19,079 nucleotides of DNA from Chloroflexota bacterium. Lineage in GTDB: Bacteria > Chloroflexota > Dehalococcoidia > SM23-28-2 > RBG-16-64-32. Position numbers and translations under genes: made by a program. Shown here one piece after another: positions 1-6,888 of this stretch. Position 1 is the first letter of the stretch; the number at the start of each line of letters is the position of its first letter. The DNA lies in NCBI GenBank assembly GCA_022565075.1, contig JADFKG010000021.1, positions 1 through 19,079 of the forward strand. The letters are read 5' to 3'. The notes under the pieces are model-generated. The model worked only from the letters and a program-made list of their open reading frames with translations. It did no database searches and was not told the origin of the DNA.

Positions 1-579
1 TTCGTCTCGAAGCTGCCGCATTGCCTCTACGACCTGCTCGGCCGCTGGCGCATGGGCGAACTCCGCGGCACGGTCCCGCTCGTCATCAGCAACCACGAGG
101 AGCACCGCGAGATCGCCGAGAGCTACGGCGTCAACTTCCACTGCCTGCCCGTGTCCGCCGACAATAAGGCGCAGCAGGAGAACGTGGCGCTGAAGCTACT
201 CGAGGAGTGGGACATCGACACGGTCGTGCTCGCCCGCTACATGCAGATCCTCAGCCCGGAGTTCGTGGAGCGCTACCAGAACCGCCTGATCAACATCCAC
301 CACTCGTTCCTGCCCGCCTTCGCCGGCGCGCGACCGTATCACCAGGCGTACGAGCGCGGCGTCAAGATCATCGGCGCCACGGCCCACTACGTGACGGCGG
401 AGCTGGACCAGGGCCCGATCATCGAGCAGGACGTCGCCCGCGTCAGCCACCGCGACTCCGTGAACGACCTCGTGCGCAAGGGCCGCGACCTGGAGAAGAC
501 CGTCCTCGCCCGCGCCGTGGACCTCCACCTGCGCAACCGCATCCTCGTCTACGGCAACAAGACCGTAGTGTTCGACTGA
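1..579 (+). CDS. purU: Formyltetrahydrofolate deformylase, 5' end missing
   Basis: Hydrolyses 10-formyl-THF to THF and formate in the cytosol, supplying formate to purine synthesis and balancing the folate pool. The frame is open from base 1 (VSKLPHCLYDLLGRWR...), so the gene starts before the window; 192 residues are visible. The visible part is the formyltransferase-like catalytic domain: the INIHHSFLPAF segment (NHSF/HHSFLP signature with the catalytic His), then ARPYHQAYERGVKIIGATAH, then the ELDQGPIIEQD loop that carries the catalytic Asp in this family. The N-terminal ACT domain of PurU would lie upstream. Length and C-terminus (ending near NKTVVFD) fit PurU, which separates it from purN/fmt relatives. 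It converges with the next gene, with only 9 bp between stop codons and no clear terminator. Confidence 0.95.
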   Translation, partial: FVSKLPHCLYDLLGRWRMGELRGTVPLVISNHEEHREIAESYGVNFHCLPVSADNKAQQENVALKLLEEWDIDTVVLARYMQILSPEFVERYQNRLINIHHSFLPAFAGARPYHQAYERGVKIIGATAHYVTAELDQGPIIEQDVARVSHRDSVNDLVRKGRDLEKTVLARAVDLHLRNRILVYGNKTVVFD

Positions 580-588
580 GATTGGTTG

Positions 589-1101
589 CTAACGCCGGAG
601 ATGTTCGATGATCTGCAGGGCGCGAAAGAACGGCTCACCATAATTCTTCGTATCTAGGCGGGCGCGTTCTTGGAGTTCTCCCACTCGCCGCGTGTACTCC
701 TGGTTAATCTGAAGCTCAAGCGAATCGCCGGCCTCTGCCAGATCGTCGATGAGTTGCTGTAGTCCGGTCGTCACTTTTCCCACCGGCACATAGGGCGACC
801 AGAGCATGTAGATTCGTTCGTGAGTGGGAAACGCGCGTCGACCATATTCGGTAAGTCTCTGAAACTTCCGCCGCACCCGCGACAAGGTCGCCTCAGTGCC
901 CGAACCGTAGACCATGCCAAGGATGTGCGTCACCACTTCGCAGAGATAGATCGTTTTGGTCTCTAGGTCGATGGCGAGCACATCCGTCTCACCCATTTCA
1001 TTAGGCTCTTTCGATAGGCGCTGGTTATAGGTGACGATCTCGCAGCCTTTTATCAGGCGCAGGTATGAGCCTACGAGAGATTCACCGATCTCTTCGGCCA
1101 T
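589..1101 (-). CDS. Conserved hypothetical, PD-(D/E)XK nuclease-like fold
   Basis: 170 residues, function not established. The N-terminal half reads like a restriction-endonuclease-like core: a helix with E4/E7, a strand pair GETDVLAIDLETKTIYLCEV that gives D40 and E55, then V57 where the active-site Lys is expected (E-V-V-T-H instead of E-x-K), followed by an Arg/Lys-rich helix (RVRRKFQRL). The C-terminal half has a WSPYVPVGKVTTGL segment and ends GEPFFRALQIIEHLRR, which I recall as a conserved pattern in uncharacterised bacterial proteins. Start is ATG at 1101, preceded by AGGA seven bases upstream; it lies 9 bp downstream of the dehydrogenase stop on the same strand and could be co-transcribed. 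A hand count of 601-1020 gives about 56% GC, below the ~63-68% of neighbouring lines, which suggests acquisition. The nuclease assignment is inference from motif spacing only. Confidence 0.7.
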   Translation of the reverse strand: MAEEIGESLVGSYLRLIKGCEIVTYNQRLSKEPNEMGETDVLAIDLETKTIYLCEVVTHILGMVYGSGTEATLSRVRRKFQRLTEYGRRAFPTHERIYMLWSPYVPVGKVTTGLQQLIDDLAEAGDSLELQINQEYTRRVGELQERARLDTKNYGEPFFRALQIIEHLRR

Positions 1102-1110
1102 GTGCTAGTC

Positions 1111-2178
1111 CTAAATCAGCCCGGCGACCAGGTCGCCCATCTCCGCCGTGCCCATGCCCATCTTGCCGGCGGAGAGCGACTTGATCTTGCCGCTGCCCAG
1201 CGCCTCGATGATCGCCTTCTCGATGCGAGCGCCGGCGTCTTCTTCGCCCAGGTTTTCGAGCATCATCTGTACGGCGGCGATCGCGGCCAGCGGGCAGATC
1301 ACGTCCTGCCCCGTGTACTTCGGCGCGCTGCCGCCGATCGGCTCGAACATCGAAACGCCCTCCGGGTTCAGGTTGCCGCCGGCGGCGATCCCCATCCCGC
1401 CCTGAATCATCGCGCCCAGGTCCGTGATCACGTCGCCGAACATGTTCTCGACCACGATCACGTCGAACCACTCCGGGTTCTTCACGAACCACATAACCGT
1501 CGCGTCCACGTGCGCGTACTCGCGGCGGATGTCCGGGTAGTCCGCCTCGCCCACCTCGTTGAAGGCGCGCCACCACGTGTCGTGCACGAACGTCAGCACG
1601 TTCGTCTTCCCCACCAGGTGCAGCTGCTTGTCCTTGTTGCGCTTGCGGGTCAGGTCGAAGGCGAAGCGGATCGCGCGCTCGGCCCCGAAGCGTGTCGTCA
1701 TGTGGATCTGCGTCGAGACCTCCTGCGGCGTCCCCTTGTACTGGAAGCCGCCCATCCCGCTGTACAGCCCCTCCGTGTTCTCCCGCACGACCACGAAGTC
1801 GATCTCCTCCGGGCCCTTGTTCTTGAGTGGGCAGTCGACGTTCGGGTAGAGCTTGACCGGGCGCAGGTTGATGTACTGGTCGAGCTCGAAGCGCAGGCGC
1901 AGGAGGAGGCCCTTCTCCAGGATGCCCGGCTGCACCTCCGGGTGGCCGATCGCGCCGAGGAAGATGGCGTCAAAGCCGCGCAGCTCCTCGAGGATAGAGT
2001 CCGGCAGGATATCGCCCGTCTTCAGGTAGCGGTCGCCGCCGAGGTCGTAGTGTTCGAGGTCGTAGCGGAAGCCGGTCTTGGCGGCCGCCGCCTCAAGCGC
2101 CTTGAGGCCCTCGCGGACGACCTCCGGGCCTGTGCCGTCGCCCGGCAGGACGGCGATCCTGTAGCTCCTGTCAGCCAT
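1111..2178 (-). CDS. leuB: 3-Isopropylmalate dehydrogenase family (beta-decarboxylating)
   Basis: Cytosolic NAD-dependent oxidative decarboxylase; the leading candidate substrate is 3-isopropylmalate in leucine synthesis. The 355-residue protein starts MADRSYRIAVLPGDGTGPEV, has the substrate loop ILEKGLLLRLRFELDQYINL (the E-x-x-L-L pattern typical of IPMDH rather than isocitrate dehydrogenase), the ENTEGLYSGMGG segment with catalytic Tyr, LVGKTNVL with catalytic Lys, the Mg-binding ENMFGDVITDL Asp residues, and GGSAPKYTGQD in the NAD site. I chose ATG 2178 because GGGAGAA lies just upstream; an in-frame TTG/ATG 12-15 bases earlier overlaps that ribosome site. No leuA/C/D lies nearby, so the related tartrate/D-malate dehydrogenases remain possible. 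Downstream of the ATPase/membrane pair on the same strand, but separated from it by an 88-bp gap with a palindrome. Confidence 0.85.
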   Translation of the reverse strand: MADRSYRIAVLPGDGTGPEVVREGLKALEAAAAKTGFRYDLEHYDLGGDRYLKTGDILPDSILEELRGFDAIFLGAIGHPEVQPGILEKGLLLRLRFELDQYINLRPVKLYPNVDCPLKNKGPEEIDFVVVRENTEGLYSGMGGFQYKGTPQEVSTQIHMTTRFGAERAIRFAFDLTRKRNKDKQLHLVGKTNVLTFVHDTWWRAFNEVGEADYPDIRREYAHVDATVMWFVKNPEWFDVIVVENMFGDVITDLGAMIQGGMGIAAGGNLNPEGVSMFEPIGGSAPKYTGQDVICPLAAIAAVQMMLENLGEEDAGARIEKAIIEALGSGKIKSLSAGKMGMGTAEMGDLVAGLI

Positions 2179-2240
2179 GCTTTCTCCCATCAAGCGCTAG
2201 TGGGTCAGTGGGATCGAGTCTAGCACGCGTCAAGTTTAGA

Positions 2241-2256
2241 ACGCAGTCGACTGCGT
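2241..2256. terminator. Perfect 16-bp palindrome, possible weak terminator
   Basis: ACGCAGTC followed directly by its reverse complement GACTGCGT. On the minus strand it lies 10 bp after the stop of the membrane-protein gene and is followed by TCTAAACTT, so it could be a weak intrinsic terminator between that gene and leuB. With no unpaired bases the RNA hairpin would need a TCGA loop and 6-bp stem; a dimeric protein-binding site is the alternative. Confidence 0.4.
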
Positions 2257-2266
2257 CCAACGTCGG

Positions 2267-2773
2267 CTAGTCGTCGTCGCGGCGGCTGCGGATCGGGCGC
2301 AGCTCGCGGTGGGCGAGCTCGCTGAAGACGGCCCGGAAAGCGATCAGCCCCGATGCCGCGAAAGTGAGCATCAGGCCCCACGAGCGGATGCGCCGCATGT
2401 TCTCGACGCCCAGGTTGGCGACGACGGTCCATGTGGAAGCGATGATGCCGGGCACGAACCAGATCGCGACGAACGTTGCCGCCGGTATGCGCGCCCATGT
2501 CCGCTTGAAGCCGAACCCACGGTCGACGACCACGAGCCAGACCACGCTGACGCCGGCGAGCGACCCGAGGTAGCGCTCGGCGGTGCTGGCCTGGGACGCC
2601 CTCCACATCGTGAAGAACCCGTTGAGGAGCGCGATCATAGTGTTGCGGCCGCGCGGCTCTTCGTCGCGCTCGGCGTCCTCTTCCGTGAAGTCGTATATCT
2701 CCTCCTCGACGCGCCGGCCCAGGTTGCGCAGCCGGCTCCAGAGGTCACGAGGCGTGCTCTCCCGCGAGGCCAC
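2267..2773 (-). CDS. Small membrane protein, three predicted TM helices
   Basis: 168 residues, unrecognised. The N-terminal ~65 residues are polar and charged (RRVEEEIYDFTEEDAERDEE), followed by three hydrophobic stretches: about YLGSLAGVSVVWLVVV, ATFVAIWFVPGIIASTWTVV and SWGLMLTFAASGLIAF, then a basic/acidic tail (RPIRSRRDDD). Starts with GTG at 2773, abutting the ATPase stop codon (TGAGTG on the minus strand) with GGAGGAG about 8 bases upstream, so the two are almost certainly translationally coupled. The pairing suggests a membrane partner or accessory of the ATPase, but it has no EAA loop and is too small for a DppB/C permease. Function unknown. Confidence 0.75.
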   Translation of the reverse strand: MASRESTPRDLWSRLRNLGRRVEEEIYDFTEEDAERDEEPRGRNTMIALLNGFFTMWRASQASTAERYLGSLAGVSVVWLVVVDRGFGFKRTWARIPAATFVAIWFVPGIIASTWTVVANLGVENMRRIRSWGLMLTFAASGLIAFRAVFSELAHRELRPIRSRRDDD

Positions 2774-3787
2774 TCAGGCGCTCCTCCGGGCCGCGCTGCC
2801 CTCGTCTGCCCGGTACATCGGGTTGTAGCAGGCGGCGACGTGCGCGGCCGGGCCGACCGGGAGCAGGCTCGGTGTGGGCTCCGTCCGGCACTCTGAAGTC
2901 GCTTTGTGGCAGCGCGGCAGGAACGCGCACTCGTCAGGAAGGTCGACCAACGATGGAGGCGCGCCCTCGATCACTGCCAGCCGGCCGCGGCTCTCCTGGT
3001 CCGGGCGCGGACGGCTGGCCAGCAGCGATGCGGTGTAGGGGTGACGGGGCGAGCGGAACAGCGTCGCGGCGTCGGCGTACTCGGCGAGGTGTCCGGCGTA
3101 CATCACGGCGACGTTGTCCGCCATCTGCGCGACGACTCCCAGGTCGTGGGAGATGAGGATGATCGACGTCCCGTGGCGCTCCTGGAGCCGCGCCATATCC
3201 TCGAGGATCGCCGCCTGAACCGTCACGTCGAGAGCCGACGTCGGCTCGTCGAGGATCAGCACGGACGGGTTTAGCGCCGTCGCGATCGCGATCATCACGC
3301 GCTGCGCCATGCCGCCCGACAGTTGAAACGGATAGCGCCGCACGATCTCCTCGGGGTCGGGCAGTCCGAGCTGGCCGAGCACGTCGATGCTCATCGCCTT
3401 CGCCTCGCGCCTGGAAACCCGCTGGTGCGTGCGGATGACCTCTTCTACCTGATCGCCGATGGAGAGCACGGGGTTCAGGCCGGTGCTCGGGTCCTGGAAG
3501 ACGATCGCGATCTCGCGGCCGCGAATCTTGCGCAGCTCCTCGCCCTTGAGGGTCAGCAGGTCGCGGTCGCGGAAGTAGATCTTGCCGCCGGTAACTCGGC
3601 CCGGATAGGGCAGAAGGCCCATGATCGCCAGCGCCACCGACGACTTGCCGCTCCCGCTCTCGCCTGTGATCGCCAGCGTGGTGCCGCGGGGCACGTCGAA
3701 GGAGACGTGGTTCACGGCCTTCACGACGCCGTCGGTCGTGTCGAATTGGGCCTGGAGGTCCTCTACGCGGAGGATGATGTCCTGCAA
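2774..3787 (-). CDS. oppD: Oligopeptide/dipeptide ABC transporter ATPase (OppD/DppD type)
   Basis: Cytosolic ATP-hydrolysing subunit of a peptide or nickel-type importer. In order: Walker A GESGSGKSS (42-50), Q-loop VFQDP (96-100), signature LSGGMAQR (156-163), Walker B VLILDEPTSALD (176-187), H-loop His (ISHDLG, about 214). The C-terminal extension typical of OppD/DppD follows, with HPYTASLL and four Cys (287, 293, 300, 320) in the CxFxPRC...C...C arrangement that binds an iron-sulphur cluster in some relatives. Start is TTG 3787 with AAAGG just upstream; no ATG fits before the conserved beta strand. It is an orphan: no permease adjoins it, no second ATPase (OppF) is present, and the only matching permeases and binding protein lie at 8059-12113 on the other strand. 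An extended -10 promoter lies about 80 bp upstream. Confidence 0.93.
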   Translation of the reverse strand: MQDIILRVEDLQAQFDTTDGVVKAVNHVSFDVPRGTTLAITGESGSGKSSVALAIMGLLPYPGRVTGGKIYFRDRDLLTLKGEELRKIRGREIAIVFQDPSTGLNPVLSIGDQVEEVIRTHQRVSRREAKAMSIDVLGQLGLPDPEEIVRRYPFQLSGGMAQRVMIAIATALNPSVLILDEPTSALDVTVQAAILEDMARLQERHGTSIILISHDLGVVAQMADNVAVMYAGHLAEYADAATLFRSPRHPYTASLLASRPRPDQESRGRLAVIEGAPPSLVDLPDECAFLPRCHKATSECRTEPTPSLLPVGPAAHVAACYNPMYRADEGSAARRSA

Positions 3788-3863
3788 GGGGCGCCTTTCG
3801 GGTGGGCCGCCGGCCTCTCAGCGGGAGAGCGAGACGCCGCCAGCGCTACAGCGGGCGAGTCGC

Positions 3864-3872
3864 ATTATACCA
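3864..3872 (-). promoter_or_regulatory. Extended -10 promoter for the OppD-type ATPase
   Basis: The minus strand reads TGGTATAAT: a perfect -10 hexamer (3864-3869) with the upstream TGn extension. The -35 position at 17-bp spacing (ACGTGG) is poor, as is usual for extended -10 promoters. Predicted start near 3857, giving a ~70-nt leader before the TTG start at 3787. Mapping transcript 5' ends would decide it. Confidence 0.6.
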
Positions 3873-3890
3873 ACAGCCTCGCGGCCCCAC

Positions 3891-3916
3891 GTAGGGACAG
3901 AGCTTCAGCTCTGTCC
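3891..3916 (+). repeat. REP-like hairpin repeat, copy 1
   Basis: GTAG followed by a perfect 9-bp stem: left arm GGACAGAGC (3895-3903), loop TTCA, right arm GCTCTGTCC (3908-3916). A related copy lies in inverted orientation at 4015-4039. The swap of one stem base pair between the copies shows that the hairpin, not just the sequence, is conserved. Confidence 0.65.
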
Positions 3917-4014
3917 AATAGACGCTGCGCCATTGCACAATCGCCGGGTCCGGCGCCACCTCTCGTCTGCCATGCGGACATCCTGCAGTGATGTTGAGTC
4001 GAGGGTGTTGCTTT

Positions 4015-4039
4015 GACAGACCTGAAGGTCTTTCCCTAC
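4015..4039 (-). repeat. REP-like hairpin repeat, copy 2 (inverted)
   Basis: Read on the minus strand this is GTAGGGAAAGACC, loop TTCA, GGTCTGTC. It matches copy 1 in the GTAGGGA lead-in, the TTCA loop and most stem bases. The pair nearest the loop but one is C-G here and G-C in copy 1, while one outer pair is mismatched (A against G). The two copies face each other about 100 bp apart in non-coding DNA downstream of lexA. Confidence 0.55.
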
Positions 4040-4045
4040 TACTAC

Positions 4046-4097
4046 GCGATCGCTGCGAGCCCTACGCGACCCGGGCGATCGCTACGAGGTCGGGTCG
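4046..4097. repeat. Repeat and inverted repeat after lexA
   Basis: GCGATCGCTGCGAG at 4046-4059 recurs as GCGATCGCTACGAG at 4075-4088 (one mismatch). Overlapping it is an inverted repeat CGACCCG (4067-4073) / CGGGTCG (4091-4097). It lies just past the lexA stop codon; the inverted repeat could end the lexA transcript, but no T-run follows on the minus strand. Confidence 0.4.
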
Positions 4098-4103
4098 GCC
4101 GCG

Positions 4104-4745
4104 TCAGGCGATCTGCCGGCGGATCGAGGCGATCACACGGCCCTGCACCTCGACGTTGTCGGCGTCCGTATAGATCGGCTGCATGGTCTCGTTGGCAGGC
4201 TGAAGGCGCACGCGGTCCCCCTCGCGGAAGATCCGCTTCAGCGTCGCCTCCTGCTCGTTCTTGAGCCACGCGACCACCATATCGCCGTCACGGGCCGCCG
4301 CCGCTTGCTCCAGGATTACGATGTCGCCGTCGTTGACCAGCGCGTCGATCATCGACGTCCCCTTCACCCGCAGGGCGAAGACGTTCTCGCGGTTACCAAC
4401 CATCTCTGGTGCGACCTCGATCGAATCAGACATGTCGGCGCTCCACGTGTCAGCAGACGGTACAGGGATCGGCTGGCCTGCCGCGATCGTGCCGATGATC
4501 GGCACGGGAACGACGCGTTGCGCGCGACGGCCGCCGTGCAGCACCTCGATGGCGCGCGACACTTCGCGGTCACGCCTGATGTGGCCCTCGCGCTCCAGGA
4601 TTCGGAGGTTGTAGTCCACCACGGAGGTGGAGCTGATGTCGCAAGCCTGCTGGATCTGCCGGATGCTGGGCGGGTAGTCGTGCTCTTCGATGAACTCGCG
4701 GATGAAGTCCAGGATGCGCTGCTGTTTTGCTGACAGATCCTTCAT
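4104..4745 (-). CDS. lexA: LexA repressor, SOS-response regulator
   Basis: 213 residues, full length for LexA. N-terminal winged helix-turn-helix: KQQRILDFIREFIEEHDYPP, recognition region SIRQIQQACDISSTSVVDYN (27-46) and wing. C-terminal S24 peptidase domain: self-cleavage site Ala89-Gly90 in IGTIAAGQPIPV, catalytic Ser131 in VKGTSMIDALV and catalytic Lys170 in EATLKRIF. DNA damage and RecA filaments would trigger cleavage and derepression. ATG 4745 is preceded by GGAAGGA. Upstream lies a consensus promoter with a perfect SOS box over the start region and a degenerate one in the -35/-10 spacer, so it is autoregulated. It is divergent from the PIG-L/FAH pair and shares the promoter region with it. 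Confidence 0.97.
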   Translation of the reverse strand: MKDLSAKQQRILDFIREFIEEHDYPPSIRQIQQACDISSTSVVDYNLRILEREGHIRRDREVSRAIEVLHGGRRAQRVVPVPIIGTIAAGQPIPVPSADTWSADMSDSIEVAPEMVGNRENVFALRVKGTSMIDALVNDGDIVILEQAAAARDGDMVVAWLKNEQEATLKRIFREGDRVRLQPANETMQPIYTDADNVEVQGRVIASIRRQIA

Positions 4746-4780
4746 TTAGCTTCCTTCCAGGGCGGCTCGCTGACAATAAA

Positions 4781-4794
4781 CGAACCTTTGTTCG
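4781..4794. promoter_or_regulatory. LexA operator (SOS box), perfect
   Basis: CGAACCTTTGTTCG, a perfect CGAAC-N4-GTTCG palindrome of the Gram-positive/Actinobacterial type. It lies at about +4 to +17 of the predicted lexA transcript, the expected place for autorepression. A weak imperfect half-match (AGAACAAAAGTCTA, 4797-4810) lies between it and the second box. Confidence 0.88.
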
Positions 4795-4804
4795 CCAGAA
4801 CAAA

Positions 4805-4833
4805 AGTCTAGAGACCATACGTTCGGTTGTCAA
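4805..4833 (-). promoter_or_regulatory. lexA promoter
   Basis: Minus strand: -35 TTGACA (4828-4833, perfect), 17-bp spacer (4811-4827), -10 TAGACT (4805-4810). Predicted start near 4798, so the perfect SOS box covers the first transcribed bases and the degenerate one lies in the spacer. Confidence 0.75.
4812..4825. promoter_or_regulatory. Second, degenerate LexA box
   Basis: AGACCATACGTTCG matches CGAAC-N4-GTTCG at 8 of the 10 defined bases. It begins 31 bp from the first box, about three helical turns, so two LexA dimers would bind the same DNA face. It lies inside the lexA spacer and directly upstream of the -35 of the rightward promoter. Confidence 0.5.
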
Positions 4834-4856
4834 CAGGATTACGACACCGGTACAAT
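4827..4856 (+). promoter_or_regulatory. Promoter of the PIG-L/FAH operon, sharing lexA's -35 region
   Basis: Plus strand: -35 TTGTCA (4827-4832), 18-bp spacer, -10 TACAAT (4851-4856). The -35 overlaps the minus-strand TTGACA of lexA, so RNA polymerase can occupy only one at a time. Predicted start near 4863; the leader begins with a small hairpin, GATGCC (4864-4869) / GGCATC (4877-4882). Confidence 0.6.
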
Positions 4857-4925
4857 CCGCCACGATGCCCGCGAGCGGCATCAATCAATCTGATGGGATC
4901 TGGACTAGAGGACGTACGCATACCC

Positions 4926-5627
4926 ATGACTGACGAACAAGAGGGCCCCAAAGTAGGGCTCGTAATCTCCGCGCATCCCGACGACTCCGAATTCGGCGCT
5001 GCTGGCACGGTCTACACGTGGGTGCAGCAAGGCTGGGAGTTCTACTACGCCATCTGCACCGACGGCTCCAAGGGCAGCGAGGACCCGGACATGACCGCGG
5101 AGATCCTCGTGCCGCTCCGTCAGAAGGAGCAGAGGGCCGCCGCCGCAGTGCTCGGCGTCAAGGAAGTCTTCTTCCTCAACTACGTCGACGGCGAACTCGC
5201 CTACACCACGGACTTCGTGCGCGACATCGTGCGCCTGATCCGGCGCCTCAAGCCGCACGCCGTCTTTAGCCACGACCCCAACCACATCGTGCGCGACATG
5301 TTCATCAACCATCCGGACCACCGCGCGGCCGGCACCGTGGTCCTCGACGCGGTGTACCCGCTGGCACGGAACCGGCCCAGCTTCCCGGAGCTGCTCGACG
5401 AAGGCCTCGAACCGTACAGCGCGAAAGAGGTCTACCTCTGGACCGCCAGCAACACCAACTTCGACGTCGACATCACCGACTCGCTCGACAAGAAGTTCGA
5501 GGCTCTGGCCTGCCACAAAAGCCAGATCGACGACATGGACGCCATGAAGGAGCGCCTGCTCCAGTTCTGGAGCGACAAGGACGGGACCTACAAAGAGCGC
5601 TTCCGCCGCATCGTTCTCCCGTTCTGA
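4926..5627 (+). CDS. PIG-L/LmbE-family zinc N-deacetylase
   Basis: 233 residues, cytosolic (no signal). Family members remove an N-acetyl group from sugar conjugates such as those in mycothiol, bacillithiol, GPI or antibiotic pathways. The metal site is visible: AHPDDSE gives His17 and Asp20 with Asp19 as likely general base, and NHPDHRAAG gives His132 as the third zinc ligand; CTDGSKGS is the usual substrate loop. Start ATG 4926 places the first beta strand (VGLVISAHPDD) close to the N-terminus; the GAGGA upstream is rather distant, and an ATG at 4893 is the alternative. Its stop overlaps the FAH start by one base (TGATG), so the two are one operon. The substrate cannot be read from the sequence; no thiol-biosynthesis glycosyltransferase or ligase adjoins it. 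Confidence 0.92.
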   Translation: MTDEQEGPKVGLVISAHPDDSEFGAAGTVYTWVQQGWEFYYAICTDGSKGSEDPDMTAEILVPLRQKEQRAAAAVLGVKEVFFLNYVDGELAYTTDFVRDIVRLIRRLKPHAVFSHDPNHIVRDMFINHPDHRAAGTVVLDAVYPLARNRPSFPELLDEGLEPYSAKEVYLWTASNTNFDVDITDSLDKKFEALACHKSQIDDMDAMKERLLQFWSDKDGTYKERFRRIVLPF

Positions 5628-6403
5628 TGCGGATCTGCCGCTACAAGGCCGGCGATGTCGTGGGCTACGGCCTGCTTGGGGAAGACGCCGTCCAGCCGTT
5701 CGAAGGCGACCTGTTCGGCCAGCGCCAACCGGCCGGCGACTCACTACCCCTCACTGACGTCCAGCTTCTCGCGCCTCTTGTGCCGGGCACGATCCTGGCG
5801 GCGGCGGTGAACTACAAGTCTCACCTGCCCAGCGGCCGCGCCGTTCTCAAAGACGACGACGCGCCCAGCATCCCTCAGTTCTTCCTCAAGCCGGCGTCCT
5901 CTGTCATCGGCCCCGGCGAAACGATCGTTCTCCCCAGGGGCGCACGCCGCGTGGACGCCGAAGGCGAACTCGTCGCCGTGATCGGCCGCACATGCCACCA
6001 GGTCGCTCCGGAGGAGGCGCTGGACTACGTGCTTGGCTACACCTGCGGCAACGACGTCAGCGCCCGCCACTGGCAGCGCGACGACCTGCAGTGGTGGCGC
6101 GCCAAGGGCTCGGACACGTTCACGCCTCTGGGCCCGGCGATCAGCACGGATGTCGAACCGGGCGACGTCATGCTCCGCACGCGGGTCAACGGCCAGGAGC
6201 GGCAGTCGTCGAGCACAGATCAGCTCATCCACAGCGTGGCAAAGATGATCGCCTTCGCCTCGCAGGTCATCTCACTGGCGCCGGGCGATCTGCTCTTCAC
6301 CGGCACGCCGGGAGAGCCGCCGCCGCTCGAGGACGGCGACACCGTGGAGGTCGAGATCGACGGCATCGGCATCCTCTCGAACCCCGTCCGCCGCGAAGCC
6401 TAG
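5627..6403 (+). CDS. Fumarylacetoacetate hydrolase (FAH) family protein
   Basis: 258 residues, cytosolic. FAH-fold enzymes cleave C-C bonds, decarboxylate or isomerise beta-keto acids in aromatic and other catabolic pathways. The visible core: AAAVNYKSH at the domain start, FFLKPASSVIGPGE, metal-binding DAEGELVAVIG (Glu112, Glu114), GYTCGNDVSAR with Asp143 as third ligand, then WWRAKGSDTFTPLGPAI and the C-terminal GDLLFTGTPGE. These match the hydroxyhepta-dienedioate isomerase/FAHD1 branch more than true FAH, which is longer. ATG overlaps the PIG-L stop by one base, so translation is coupled. Pairing a deacetylase with a FAH hydrolase suggests a short catabolic route, but nothing here identifies the substrate. 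Confidence 0.9.
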   Translation: MRICRYKAGDVVGYGLLGEDAVQPFEGDLFGQRQPAGDSLPLTDVQLLAPLVPGTILAAAVNYKSHLPSGRAVLKDDDAPSIPQFFLKPASSVIGPGETIVLPRGARRVDAEGELVAVIGRTCHQVAPEEALDYVLGYTCGNDVSARHWQRDDLQWWRAKGSDTFTPLGPAISTDVEPGDVMLRTRVNGQERQSSSTDQLIHSVAKMIAFASQVISLAPGDLLFTGTPGEPPPLEDGDTVEVEIDGIGILSNPVRREA

Positions 6404-6556
6404 CTCCCGGCTCCAGACGTCGGCGCGGAGTGTCGGCGGGAACGTTTCGCTCTGCGAGCGGGATGTGAAGGGGCGGTCAGGAGCGAAGTTGGGGGGCAGA
6501 CGGATGTGAGCGGGGCACAGACGAATACGCCGCTCGTGCCAACGGCGCTTCGGCTG

Positions 6557-6808
6557 CTACTTTGCGGTTGGGCCGGCGGTGGGTACCGCAGCCGAGCGGT
6601 GCAGTAGCTTCTGCGCCTCTTCGGTGACACCGATGTCCACGGCGTCACAGTACGTGGCGTAGATCGTGCGGTCCATCAGACGCAGACCGTCTTCGTTCAG
6701 CTGGCCGCTCTGCTCGCTGCGCAGTTTGAGCAGCCGATTCAGCCGCTGAAGGAAGTGGCTTTGCATTGGCGAAAGGGAACCCTCATTCCGCTTCGTCGGA
6801 GAAAGCAT
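6557..6808 (-). CDS. Small hypothetical protein, 83 residues
   Basis: Unrecognised soluble protein beginning MLSPTKRNEGSLSPMQSHFL. It is mostly helical with alternating Leu/Arg (LQRLNRLLKLRSEQSGQLNE), then RLMDRTIYATYCDAVDIG and a low-complexity Ala/Pro tail. No signal peptide, TM helix or metal motif; a single Cys. I chose ATG 6808 because a perfect AGGAGG (6817-6822) lies exactly 8 bases upstream; a 99-residue reading from 6856 has no such site and would start inside the leader. The strong ribosome site is the best evidence that the gene is real. Confidence 0.6.
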   Translation of the reverse strand: MLSPTKRNEGSLSPMQSHFLQRLNRLLKLRSEQSGQLNEDGLRLMDRTIYATYCDAVDIGVTEEAQKLLHRSAAVPTAGPTAK

Positions 6809-6888
6809 CTCCCAACCCTCCTGTCTTTCCGAGACCTGTACCTGGGAGTCCGGCATTTGTACTTGCCTCGGATTAAGCGTACGTGGTG

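Noticed and set aside
1102..2223. 373-codon plus-strand frame over the isopropylmalate dehydrogenase
   Set aside because: His/Arg/Leu/Val-rich mirror frame of a clear LeuB-family gene.
4046..4082. Two GCGATCGC octamers resembling cyanobacterial HIP1
   Set aside because: Only two copies seen, and they are part of a short local repeat; the gene content does not suggest a cyanobacterium.
4905..5744. 279-codon minus-strand frame under the PIG-L gene
   Set aside because: Mirror frame; the plus-strand zinc motifs are unambiguous.
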